A DNA stretch of 27,511 bases. Source: Candidatus Nealsoniibacteriota bacterium (GTDB taxonomy: Bacteria > Patescibacteriota > Minisyncoccia > Minisyncoccales > PWPS01). Below, piece after piece: positions 16,807 through 22,273 of the stretch. Location of the stretch: contig PWII01000017.1 of NCBI GenBank assembly GCA_003561025.1, forward strand, positions 1 to 27,511, in the 5' to 3' direction. The notes under the pieces are model-generated. The model had not been told where the DNA came from. It worked only from the letters and a program-made list of their open reading frames with translations, and did not search any database. How positions within the stretch are numbered: position 1 is the stretch's first letter; each line of letters opens with the position of its first letter. Made by a program: the position numbers and the translations under genes.

Positions 16807-16822
16807 TAATAATTATTTTTTA

Positions 16823-16831
16823 TGATATAAT
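16823..16831 (+). promoter_or_regulatory. Predicted extended -10 promoter for tRNA-Ile/tRNA-Val/rluA/rplS
   Basis: TGA immediately followed by a perfect TATAAT (16826-16831), that is, the TGn extended -10 form. No -35 match was seen. The expected start is near 16838, a few bases before tRNA-Ile at 16845. Confidence 0.5.
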
Positions 16832-16844
16832 TGTCGCCACAAAT

Positions 16845-16918
16845 GCGCGTGTAGCTCAGTCGGTGAGAGCGCAGATCTTATAAGTCTGAGGTCGATGGTT
16901 CGAGTCCATCCACGCGCA
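16845..16918 (+). tRNA. tRNA-Ile(TAT)
   Basis: A 74-base cloverleaf with acceptor stem GCGCGTG/CACGCGC, anticodon stem CAGAT/GTCTG and loop CTTATAA, giving anticodon TAT for ATA codons. Most bacteria instead read ATA with a CAT-anticodon tRNA modified by TilS, so a direct UAU tRNA is unusual. No CCA is encoded. tRNA-Val follows 11 bases later. Confidence 0.93.
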
Positions 16919-16929
16919 CACTCCCCTTT

Positions 16930-17006
16930 GGGTGCGTAGCTCAGTTGGCTAGAGCGTCTGCTCGACACGCAGAAGGTCAGAGGTTCGAGTCCTCTCGCGC
17001 CCACCA
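16930..17006 (+). tRNA. tRNA-Val(GAC) with C33
   Basis: A 77-base gene with encoded CCA (17004-17006). Acceptor stem GGGTGCG/CGCGCCC and stem TCTGC/GCAGA enclose loop TCGACAC. Standard numbering gives anticodon GAC and a C at position 33, where almost all elongator tRNAs have T. The rest of the cloverleaf is well paired. The rluA start codon lies only 7 bases after the CCA. Confidence 0.88.
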
Positions 17007-17013
17007 AAAAGAT

Positions 17014-17697
17014 ATGGTAGAAATAATTTTTGAAAATGAAAACCTTGTAGTTGTTAATAAGCCGGCAGGAATAGTTGTCTTTTCGGATAATGAGAATGAA
17101 GAATCTCTAGCAAAAATTATATCTAAGAAGATACCTGTCTTAAGGGCGATGGGTAAGGAGAGATATGGCGCAGTTCATAGGCTGGACAAAGAGACATCGG
17201 GAGTTCTCGTTTTTGCAAAAAATAAAGAGACTTTTTCTTCTCTTCAGAAAGAGCTACTTGAAAAAAAGGCAAAAAAAGGGTATATTACTCTTGTATTTAG
17301 ACAAGTTAAGGATGATAAGAGAGAAATATGCACCTTTATAGAGAGGTCACCAAAAGACAGAAGAAAGCAGAGAGCATTCACAGACAGAGAGGGTAAGAGA
17401 GAAGCAATAACATCTTTTAAGGCAATCAGAAAATTTAAAAATTTTTCTCTTCTGCAGGTTAAAATAAAGACCGGGAGAAAGCATCAGATAAGATGCCACC
17501 TTGCTTCTATTGGTCATCCCGTAGCCGGAGACAAGCTCTATCGCTTTAAAGACCAGATAGACCCAAAAGAATTAAAAAGACACTTTTTGCACGCCTCCTT
17601 TCTAAAGATAGGAGGGGAAAAATTTATTGCAAAAGTGCCCGATGAATTAAAATCTATTATTAAAAATCTTGAAAAATATGACAACCAAATTAGATGA
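17014..17697 (+). CDS. RluA-family RNA pseudouridine synthase
   Basis: A 227-aa enzyme that isomerises uridines in rRNA or tRNA. The catalytic motif is HRLDKETSG with Asp58, followed later by TGRKHQIRCHLA and HPVAGDKLY, all typical of the RluA/RluC/RluD group. It has no N-terminal S4 domain, so it is a compact form and its target cannot be assigned. The ATG at 17014 is chosen because an upstream in-frame start would read through the tRNA-Val gene. Its 3' end overlaps the rplS start by 20 bases, which indicates coupled expression with ribosomal protein L19. Confidence 0.93.
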   Translation: MVEIIFENENLVVVNKPAGIVVFSDNENEESLAKIISKKIPVLRAMGKERYGAVHRLDKETSGVLVFAKNKETFSSLQKELLEKKAKKGYITLVFRQVKDDKREICTFIERSPKDRRKQRAFTDREGKREAITSFKAIRKFKNFSLLQVKIKTGRKHQIRCHLASIGHPVAGDKLYRFKDQIDPKELKRHFLHASFLKIGGEKFIAKVPDELKSIIKNLEKYDNQIR

Positions 17698-18007
17698 ATT
17701 TACAAAAAGCAAAGAGAAGCCTTCTGTAGAGATAGAGACGGGCAATACCGTAAAAATTACACAAAACATCAACGGTAAAAAGAGTTTCTTTGAGGGTCTT
17801 GTTATTGCCAAAAAACACGGGAAAGGTCTTACTGGCACAATTACAGTAAGAAAGGTTATTGATAAAGTGGGAGTAGAAAAGATTTTTCCTCTCCATCTTC
17901 CAACAATTGAAAAAATCGAAGTTACAAAAAAAGGAAGAACGAGAAAATCTAAAATCTACTATATCAGAGAAAAGACAAAGAGAGTCGCAAGAAAAAAGAT
18001 AAGATAA
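17678..18007 (+). CDS. rplS: 50S ribosomal protein L19
   Basis: A 109-aa protein of normal length. Signatures include GNTVKI near the start, FEGLVIAKKHGKGLTGTITVRK, GVEKIFPLHLPTIEKIEV and the basic C-terminal KIYYIREKTKR. L19 sits at the interface of the large subunit with the 30S subunit. The ATG at 17678 is preferred; a TTG three codons upstream (17669) is possible. The start overlaps the end of the rluA-like gene by 20 bases in another frame. tRNA-Leu(GAG) follows 5 bases after the stop. Confidence 0.97.
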   Translation: MTTKLDEFTKSKEKPSVEIETGNTVKITQNINGKKSFFEGLVIAKKHGKGLTGTITVRKVIDKVGVEKIFPLHLPTIEKIEVTKKGRTRKSKIYYIREKTKRVARKKIR

Positions 18008-18012
18008 TTATT

Positions 18013-18097
18013 GCGCGGGTGGCGGAATTTGGTAGACGCGCTACGTTGAGGGCGTAGTGCCCATTAGGGCTTGGAGGTTCGAGTCCTCTCCCGCGCA
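18013..18097 (+). tRNA. tRNA-Leu(GAG)
   Basis: An 85-base class II tRNA with acceptor stem GCGCGGG/CCCGCGC, anticodon stem CTACG/CGTAG and loop TTGAGGG (anticodon GAG). The long variable arm pairs TGCCC with GGGCT. CCA is not encoded. It is only 5 bases after rplS, so it is likely processed from the same transcript. Confidence 0.95.
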
Positions 18098-18235
18098 CAA
18101 ATTTCTTTTTCTTATTATTATAAATAGTGATTCTTCTACCAGCTAAGTTCGTTTTAATTAATTGATTGCCATTGTTCTTTTACAATCTTATTGTGGTTTT
18201 TCTTTTGCTATGTATAATTGAATTATTATTTTTTT
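18098..18235. other. A/T-rich spacer with no recognised feature
   Basis: First part of the 382-base gap between tRNA-Leu and tRNA-Val(TAC). I see no gene, clear hairpin or promoter here; the second part (18236-18479) is covered separately. Confidence 0.6.
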
Positions 18236-18247
18236 GGACGGTTAGCT
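18236..18247 (+). pseudogene. 5' fragment of tRNA-Val(TAC), copy 1
   Basis: Twelve bases identical to the start of the intact tRNA-Val(TAC) gene at 18480, after which the sequence switches into a palindromic repeat. It is too short to be functional, and a chance match is less likely because a second copy follows at 18352. Confidence 0.45.
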
Positions 18248-18351
18248 TCCTCCTTCGCTCAGCGCTTCGCTTGAGCTTCGGAAGGACAGGCAGTGATGAT
18301 ACATCGCTACTTGCTCTTTCGAAGCTTCGATGTATATTGAAGCAAAGGAGA

Positions 18352-18367
18352 GGACGGTTAGCTCAAT
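18352..18367 (+). pseudogene. 5' fragment of tRNA-Val(TAC), copy 2
   Basis: Sixteen bases identical to the first sixteen of the intact gene at 18480 (acceptor strand plus D-arm start), then divergence into palindromic sequence. It is 116 bases after copy 1 and 128 bases before the intact gene, suggesting a tandem duplication disrupted by repeats. Confidence 0.55.
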
Positions 18368-18438
18368 TGTCCCGATTTTACTAAAAGTGAAATCGAGGAT
18401 CCACGATTCGTAAAACGAATCGGGAGCAGGGCTTTCGT

Positions 18439-18466
18439 TTGAAAGTAGTAAAAAGAGCATTATAAC
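18439..18466 (+). promoter_or_regulatory. Possible promoter for the tRNA-Val/Phe/Gly cluster
   Basis: TTGAAA (18439-18444), a 16-base spacer and TATAAC (18461-18466). The expected start near 18473 is about 7 bases before the mature tRNA-Val 5' end. A second TATAAT at 18472-18477 lies too close to the tRNA to be its -10 box. Confidence 0.4.
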
Positions 18467-18479
18467 AATATTATAATAC

Positions 18480-18555
18480 GGACGGTTAGCTCAATGGCTA
18501 GAGCATCTCGCTTACATCGAGGAGGTTGCAGGTTCGAGTCCTGCACCGTCCACCA
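18480..18555 (+). tRNA. tRNA-Val(TAC)
   Basis: A 76-base gene with encoded CCA. Acceptor stem GGACGGT/ACCGTCC, anticodon loop CTTACAT (anticodon TAC) and T loop TTCGAGT. It has normal T33, unlike the tRNA-Val(GAC) at 16930. tRNA-Phe follows after 11 bases. Confidence 0.96.
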
Positions 18556-18566
18556 GAAGAAAAAAA

Positions 18567-18638
18567 GCCGCGGTAGCTCAGTGGTAGAGCACTTCTCTGA
18601 AAAAGAAGGGGTCGTCGGTTCAATTCTGACCCGCGGCA
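18567..18638 (+). tRNA. tRNA-Phe(GAA)
   Basis: A 72-base cloverleaf with acceptor stem GCCGCGG/CCGCGGC, anticodon stem CTTCT/AGAAG and loop CTGAAAA (anticodon GAA). The T loop is TTCAATT. CCA is not encoded. Middle member of the Val-Phe-Gly cluster. Confidence 0.95.
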
Positions 18639-18664
18639 CACAAAAATTAGAGTTCTTTTTTTTT

Positions 18665-18739
18665 GCGGGTGTCGTATAATGGCTATTACACGTGCTTGCC
18701 AAGCACGAGATGGCGGTTCGATCCCGCTCACCCGCTCCA
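18665..18739 (+). tRNA. tRNA-Gly(GCC)
   Basis: A 75-base gene including CCA. Acceptor stem GCGGGTG/CACCCGC, anticodon stem CGTGC/GCACG and loop TTGCCAA (anticodon GCC). The D stem is A/T-rich with three clear pairs (GTA/TAC). The discriminator base is T, as in many bacterial tRNA-Gly genes. Confidence 0.95.
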
Positions 18740-18790
18740 TATCACCTTTTCTTTCTTTTCTTGTCTTTTCAGTTTTCCCCACACAATCTA

Positions 18791-18819
18791 TTGACTTTTA
18801 AAAATTTACATGATAAGAT
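18791..18819 (+). promoter_or_regulatory. Predicted promoter for the 3D-domain protein
   Basis: TTGACT (18791-18796), a 17-base spacer and TAAGAT (18814-18819). The start near 18826 gives a leader of about 49 bases. That leader contains a weak 5-pair hairpin (18827-18831 with 18841-18845) followed by a T-rich run, which could act as a weak attenuator. Confidence 0.55.
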
Positions 18820-18874
18820 GTAGTCACCTCGTTTTGAATGCGGGGATTTTTTATTTAATAACCAGATATTTATT

Positions 18875-19477
18875 ATGACTACACAGAGCAGTTCGTCCGA
18901 TGATGGGAGTCTTAATATCGCTTTCTTTTCGGTCTTAGCTGTTTCCCTTCTTTTACTTTTTTTATTTTCTGAAGGAGAAGCACTACCAAAAGAAAGCAGT
19001 CCCAGAGTAGCAATCTTATCGTCTTTGGAGAAAGAACTAAAAGAAGTACCTCCGGAAAATGATATCACTCTTTACGACAACGCCCTTTTATTAAAATCGC
19101 CACCGACACATCACAAGCCTCAAGTTCTCGCTACAAAAAAAGCTGTAGAAAAAGAGGAGGTGGTGGTGGTAAGAAAAGTTATGGCAAAGATATCCGCCTA
19201 TGCTCCTCTTGACCCCAATGCGAGAGAAGGAATGTGTTTTTCCGGAAATCCGGCAATTACGGCTTCCGGCACATATGTAAGAGAGGGTGTTGTTGCCACA
19301 AACATGTTTCCTTTCGGAACAAGATTAAGAATTCCTTCCGTCTTTGGAGATAGAATCTTTGTTGTAGAAGACACGATGAGCAGTATTCGAAATAATACAG
19401 TTGACGTCTTCTTCCTATATCAAAGAGATGCGATTAATTTTGGAACAACGAGGGCATATGTAGAGATTCTAAACTAA
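18875..19477 (+). CDS. 3D-domain (double-psi beta-barrel) cell wall protein
   Basis: A 200-aa protein. One hydrophobic helix (about 14-32) anchors or exports it, a charged linker follows, and a 3D domain fills about 101-198. The three aspartates that name the domain are visible: D159 (FGDRI), D166 (VVEDT) and D177 (NTVDVFF). The preceding TASGTYV...GVVATN and PFGTRLRIP segments are typical. In MltA and RpfB/YabE-like proteins this barrel belongs to lytic transglycosylases acting on peptidoglycan. This short form has no other catalytic domain, so it is probably a wall-remodelling factor. It has its own predicted promoter and ends at a clear terminator, so it is likely monocistronic. Confidence 0.88.
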   Translation: MTTQSSSSDDGSLNIAFFSVLAVSLLLLFLFSEGEALPKESSPRVAILSSLEKELKEVPPENDITLYDNALLLKSPPTHHKPQVLATKKAVEKEEVVVVRKVMAKISAYAPLDPNAREGMCFSGNPAITASGTYVREGVVATNMFPFGTRLRIPSVFGDRIFVVEDTMSSIRNNTVDVFFLYQRDAINFGTTRAYVEILN

Positions 19478-19493
19478 GATAGCAAAACCAAAA

Positions 19494-19529
19494 CAAAACT
19501 GCAGAAAAGTATTCTGCAGTTTTTGTTTT
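19494..19529. terminator. Bidirectional intrinsic terminator
   Basis: A 12-base perfect stem (19495-19506 with 19512-19523, core CTGCAGAA/TTCTGCAG) with a 5-base loop, followed by a T-rich tract on the plus strand. The minus-strand reading is also followed by T-rich sequence. It lies between the 3D gene (plus) and the infB/tRNA-Cys/tRNA-Leu series (minus) and can serve both. Confidence 0.8.
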
Positions 19530-19573
19530 ATAGGACAACTCTTTCCAGTGAGTTTTTTAATTAAAAGTATTTG

Positions 19574-19655
19574 TGCCCGGGGCGGGACTCGAACCCGCAA
19601 GCCGTGTGGCACACGATTTTAAGTCGTGCGTGTATACCAGTTCCACCACCCGGGC
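19574..19655 (-). tRNA. tRNA-Leu(TAA)
   Basis: An 82-base class II tRNA on the minus strand with acceptor stem GCCCGGG/CCCGGGC, anticodon stem CACGA/TCGTG and loop CTTAAAA (anticodon TAA), and a long variable arm. CCA is not encoded. Last gene before the bidirectional terminator. Confidence 0.95.
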
Positions 19656-19665
19656 TTTTCTTTTT

Positions 19666-19739
19666 TGGAGGCCTGGGGGGGAATCGAACCCCCGGTGTCG
19701 GTTTTGCAGACCGAAGCGTTACCATTTCGCCACCAGGCC
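19666..19739 (-). tRNA. tRNA-Cys(GCA)
   Basis: A 74-base gene on the minus strand, including an encoded CCA (plus positions 19666-19668). Acceptor stem GGCCTGG/CCAGGCC, anticodon stem TCGGT/ACCGA and loop CTGCAAA (anticodon GCA), discriminator T. It sits 7 bases after the infB stop, so is probably cut from the infB transcript. Confidence 0.95.
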
Positions 19740-19746
19740 AAAAGAG

Positions 19747-21219
19747 CTATAATTTTTTCTTTCTCTTTTCCTCTTTATAAATAACTATCCTATCTCCTTC
19801 TTCTGCTTTTGTGTTGCTCTCAAGAAGCATCCCCATTTCTTCTTTTTCCGTTATCTTCTCCATATCTTTTTCTTCCTTTTTTATGTTTACCAACTTTCCT
19901 TCACCCAAAACTTCTCCCTTTCTTAAAATCTCACATTTTGCTCCCTTTACAACAATTCCTTTTTCTACTTTTCCTCCTAAGATTTGTCTATTTTTTTGGT
20001 TCTTAAAAACGGCAAGAATAGCAACTCGTCCCACTTCTTCTTTTATGGTTTCCTCTTCAAGAAGCTCTTCTGCTTCTTCTCTAATGCTTTTTATAAGTTC
20101 ATAAATTATATCAAACTTTTTTATCTCTATCTTCTCTCTTATCGCCATCTTCTCTGTTCCTTTGTCTGGGTCTACTCTAAAAGCAAAAATCTTTATATCC
20201 ATCGCCCTGCAGCACTCGATATCATTTTCGGTTATTCCTCCTATATCCATCTTTACCATTCTTATTTTCACTTCTGTTTGAGGAATCTTTTTTATAGAGT
20301 CTTCTATTGCCTCTAATGAGCCGGTGGTATCTGCCTTTACTATGATGTTTAATGTTTTTCCTTTGCAAAGAAATGCCTCCTCTCTGCTTTTCTCGTTTTC
20401 TATTAAAGAAAATTTCTTTGCATCTTCTAGTGTTTCAAAAACAAAAAACTCTTCTCCCGCAACAGGATTTCCCTTTATGCCGGTAACTTGTACGGGAACA
20501 GATGGTCCCGCCTCTTCTATATCTTCTTTTAAAAAATTTTCCATTGTCTTTATTTTCCCATAAGCACAACTGGTTCCAACAGCATCACCCCTCCTTAAAA
20601 CTCCTTTCTTGATTAAAAATGTAGGAGTTACTCCTCTTCGTGAGTCTCTTTGAACTTCTATAATAACTCCTCCTGCAAGACAATCTTCTCTTATTTTGAG
20701 ATCTTCCATCTCTGCAAGAAGAGTAATGATTTCCAATAATTCTTCTAGTCCCTTCTTCTTTTTTGCAGATATATTCACGCAAGGAATGTCTCCCCCATAA
20801 GACTCTACAAAGACGCCTTCTTTGCTTAGGTCTTGTTTTACTTTATCGATATCGACACCTTCTTTATCTATCTTATTTATCGCTACAACAAACGGCATCT
20901 GAGACTCTTTTAGATTTTTGATAACTTCTTTGGTCTGTTCTTTTATACTCTCATCTCCCGCTACAACCAAGACCCCGATATCCGCTACACCAGCCCCCCT
21001 CTTTCGCACGGCGGAAAATGCTTCATGTCCGGGAGTGTCAATGAAGGTTATCTTCTTCTTTTTGTGTTCTATAATATATGCCCCAATGTGCTGAGTTATT
21101 CCTCCTGCTTCCTTTTCGGTAATCTTAATGTCTTTTACAGCTTCTAAGAGGGAGCTTTTCCCATGGTCAACATGACCTAAAACAGCAACAACGGGAGGTT
21201 TTTCTTTTTTTTCTGTCAT
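19747..21219 (-). CDS. infB: Translation initiation factor IF-2 (short form)
   Basis: A 490-aa GTPase that brings initiator tRNA to the 30S subunit and promotes 50S joining. G motifs are intact: GHVDHGKS (15-22), DTPGHEAF (61-68), NKID (115-118) and a SAKKKKGLEEL segment. Domain II, domain III with TTGSLEAI, and a C-terminal barrel follow. The protein begins directly at the G domain and lacks the long N-terminal region of E. coli IF-2 (890 aa), so it is near the minimal functional core. The DUF4446 gene ends 3 bases upstream, tRNA-Ala and tsaE lie further upstream on the same strand, and tRNA-Cys follows. Confidence 0.97.
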   Translation of the reverse strand: MTEKKEKPPVVAVLGHVDHGKSSLLEAVKDIKITEKEAGGITQHIGAYIIEHKKKKITFIDTPGHEAFSAVRKRGAGVADIGVLVVAGDESIKEQTKEVIKNLKESQMPFVVAINKIDKEGVDIDKVKQDLSKEGVFVESYGGDIPCVNISAKKKKGLEELLEIITLLAEMEDLKIREDCLAGGVIIEVQRDSRRGVTPTFLIKKGVLRRGDAVGTSCAYGKIKTMENFLKEDIEEAGPSVPVQVTGIKGNPVAGEEFFVFETLEDAKKFSLIENEKSREEAFLCKGKTLNIIVKADTTGSLEAIEDSIKKIPQTEVKIRMVKMDIGGITENDIECCRAMDIKIFAFRVDPDKGTEKMAIREKIEIKKFDIIYELIKSIREEAEELLEEETIKEEVGRVAILAVFKNQKNRQILGGKVEKGIVVKGAKCEILRKGEVLGEGKLVNIKKEEKDMEKITEKEEMGMLLESNTKAEEGDRIVIYKEEKRKKKL

Positions 21220-21222
21220 AAT

Positions 21223-21591
21223 TTATTTCTCTTTCTTTATAAAAGAATTTATCACTTTCTCCTCTTCCTTGGAAAGAGAGTATTCTGATTTCCATTTTTT
21301 AATCGGCTTACTATAAACTCTATTACTGTTTTCAGTATAAATGCTCGTAACTACTATTCCGTCTCCCTCATCATTTAAGATGCAAAAAGAAAAACTCTGG
21401 TCTCCTCCTCTCTCAGAAAAGGGATTAAATCTCTCTATGCTAATATTTTTTGCAAAAAATCTCTTTTCTTCTTTAATCTTCTCTAACTCTTCACGAGTCT
21501 CTTTTAGTTCCAATCTTATCTTTTTAATCTCTTCTATTATCTCCTCTCTGTTTTGAAATTCTTCTTTTTCTTTTTTTCTTAAATTAAACAT
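21223..21591 (-). CDS. DUF4446 family protein
   Basis: A 122-aa protein. An N-terminal coiled-coil part (about 1-50) is followed by the conserved core: ERFNPFSERGGDQSFSF, then GIVVTSIYTENSNRVYSKPI and a YSLSKEEEKVI end. This order matches DUF4446 as I recall it. In Firmicutes the family usually carries an N-terminal membrane segment; none is visible here, so this may be a soluble form. Function is unknown. It is 3 bases from infB and downstream of tRNA-Ala on the same strand. Confidence 0.85.
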   Translation of the reverse strand: MFNLRKKEKEEFQNREEIIEEIKKIRLELKETREELEKIKEEKRFFAKNISIERFNPFSERGGDQSFSFCILNDEGDGIVVTSIYTENSNRVYSKPIKKWKSEYSLSKEEEKVINSFIKKEK

Positions 21592-21625
21592 ACTCTATCT
21601 TTCTTATCTTTTTATTTAAATAAAG

Positions 21626-21699
21626 TGGACCCAACCGGACTCGAACCGGTGACCTTCCCGATGCCATCGGGACGCTCTAGCCAACTGAGCTACGGGCCC
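21626..21699 (-). tRNA. tRNA-Ala(GGC)
   Basis: A 74-base cloverleaf on the minus strand. Acceptor stem GGGCCCG/TGGGTCC contains two G-T pairs; anticodon stem TCCCG/CGGGA and loop ATGGCAT (anticodon GGC). The G3-U70 pair required by alanyl-tRNA synthetase is present. CCA is not encoded. It lies between tsaE and the DUF4446 gene. Confidence 0.95.
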
Positions 21700-21750
21700 A
21701 AAAGAGTCTGGTTTTAAGAGTAATTATTTTGGCTAGTAGTTAATATCTTT

Positions 21751-22200
21751 TTAAAAGATGTTCCCAATTATACCATTCTTATCCTTTACTATCAACCTTC
21801 TCTCTTTCTCACTTAAAAATTTGAATTCTATATCTATTCTCTCTTCGGGCAACACTTCTTTAATATTTTCACTCCACTCAATTATAATTATATTATCTCT
21901 ATTATCAATAATATTCTTAAATCCCAAAGAGAGCAGCTCTCTTTCTGTAATTCTATAAGCGTCAAAATGATAGAGAGTTTTCCCTTTTATCCCTCCGTAT
22001 TTCTTATAAATTACAAAGGTGGGGCTTGTTATCTCCTCTTCTATTTTCATTCCTTTTGCAAATCCTTTAACAAAAGTAGTCTTTCCGCTACCTAAATTTC
22101 CGAAAAGAGCAATAACTATGCTGTTTCTGTTTTTAACAATCTTTTTTGCAATTTTTTTTCCTATCTCTCTTGTTTTGGAAGATGATGAAGATATAATCAT
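21751..22200 (-). CDS. tsaE: tRNA threonylcarbamoyladenosine biosynthesis ATPase TsaE
   Basis: A 149-aa P-loop protein of normal length. Walker A is GNLGSGKTTF (34-43), followed by the family segments ITSPTFVIYKKY, YHFDAYRI and IIIEWSENI. With TsaB, TsaC and TsaD it makes t6A at position 37 of tRNAs that read ANN codons, including the Ile and Lys tRNAs in this window. It is divergent from the PilB-like gene, and their predicted promoters share the same 70 bases. Confidence 0.96.
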   Translation of the reverse strand: MIISSSSSKTREIGKKIAKKIVKNRNSIVIALFGNLGSGKTTFVKGFAKGMKIEEEITSPTFVIYKKYGGIKGKTLYHFDAYRITERELLSLGFKNIIDNRDNIIIIEWSENIKEVLPEERIDIEFKFLSEKERRLIVKDKNGIIGNIF

Positions 22201-22203
22201 AAA

Positions 22204-22232
22204 TTGACTAACTCCCGGATTTAGGATATATT
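22204..22232 (+). promoter_or_regulatory. Predicted promoter for the PilB/GspE-like gene
   Basis: TTGACT (22204-22209), a 17-base spacer and TATATT (22227-22232). The start near 22239 lies after a possible GTG start at 22234, which is one reason for choosing the ATG at 22261. Confidence 0.6.
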
Positions 22233-22245
22233 AGTGACACGATTA

Positions 22246-22273
22246 ATAATATATTTTACCATGGAAAATTCAA
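22246..22273 (-). promoter_or_regulatory. Predicted promoter for tsaE
   Basis: Minus strand: TTGAAT (22268-22273), a 16-base spacer and TATTAT (22246-22251). The start near 22239 gives a leader of about 39 bases. It faces the promoter at 22204-22232, with both predicted starts at nearly the same base. Confidence 0.4.

Larger units (their letters stand above)
18236..18470. repeat. Palindromic repeat block with two tRNA-Val 5' fragments
   Basis: Contains several inverted repeats: a TCCTTCGCTCAG...CTTCGGAAGGA stem (about 18251-18290), ATACATCG with CGATGTAT enclosing CGAAGCTTCG (about 18299-18334), CGATTTTAC with GTGAAATCG (about 18373-18396), CGATTCGT with ACGAATCG around AAA (about 18403-18421), and a small CTTTC/GAAAG hairpin. 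These resemble dispersed palindromes of the kind seen at the window ends. Each half of the block begins with a copy of the 5' end of tRNA-Val(TAC). Confidence 0.6.

Noticed and set aside
16945..17013. An in-frame upstream start that would lengthen rluA by 23 codons
   Set aside because: It lies inside the tRNA-Val gene, and the extra residues match no RluA protein. The ATG at 17014 gives a normal compact start.
18460..18782. Minus-strand open frames over the Val/Phe/Gly tRNA cluster
   Set aside because: They are readings of three tRNA genes on the opposite strand. The same applies to frames at 14222-14443, 16813-17007 and 19571-19780.
22234..22260. GTG start nine codons upstream for the PilB-like gene
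   Set aside because: It lies before or at the predicted transcription start, and the extra residues are not part of the family. The ATG at 22261 is preferred.
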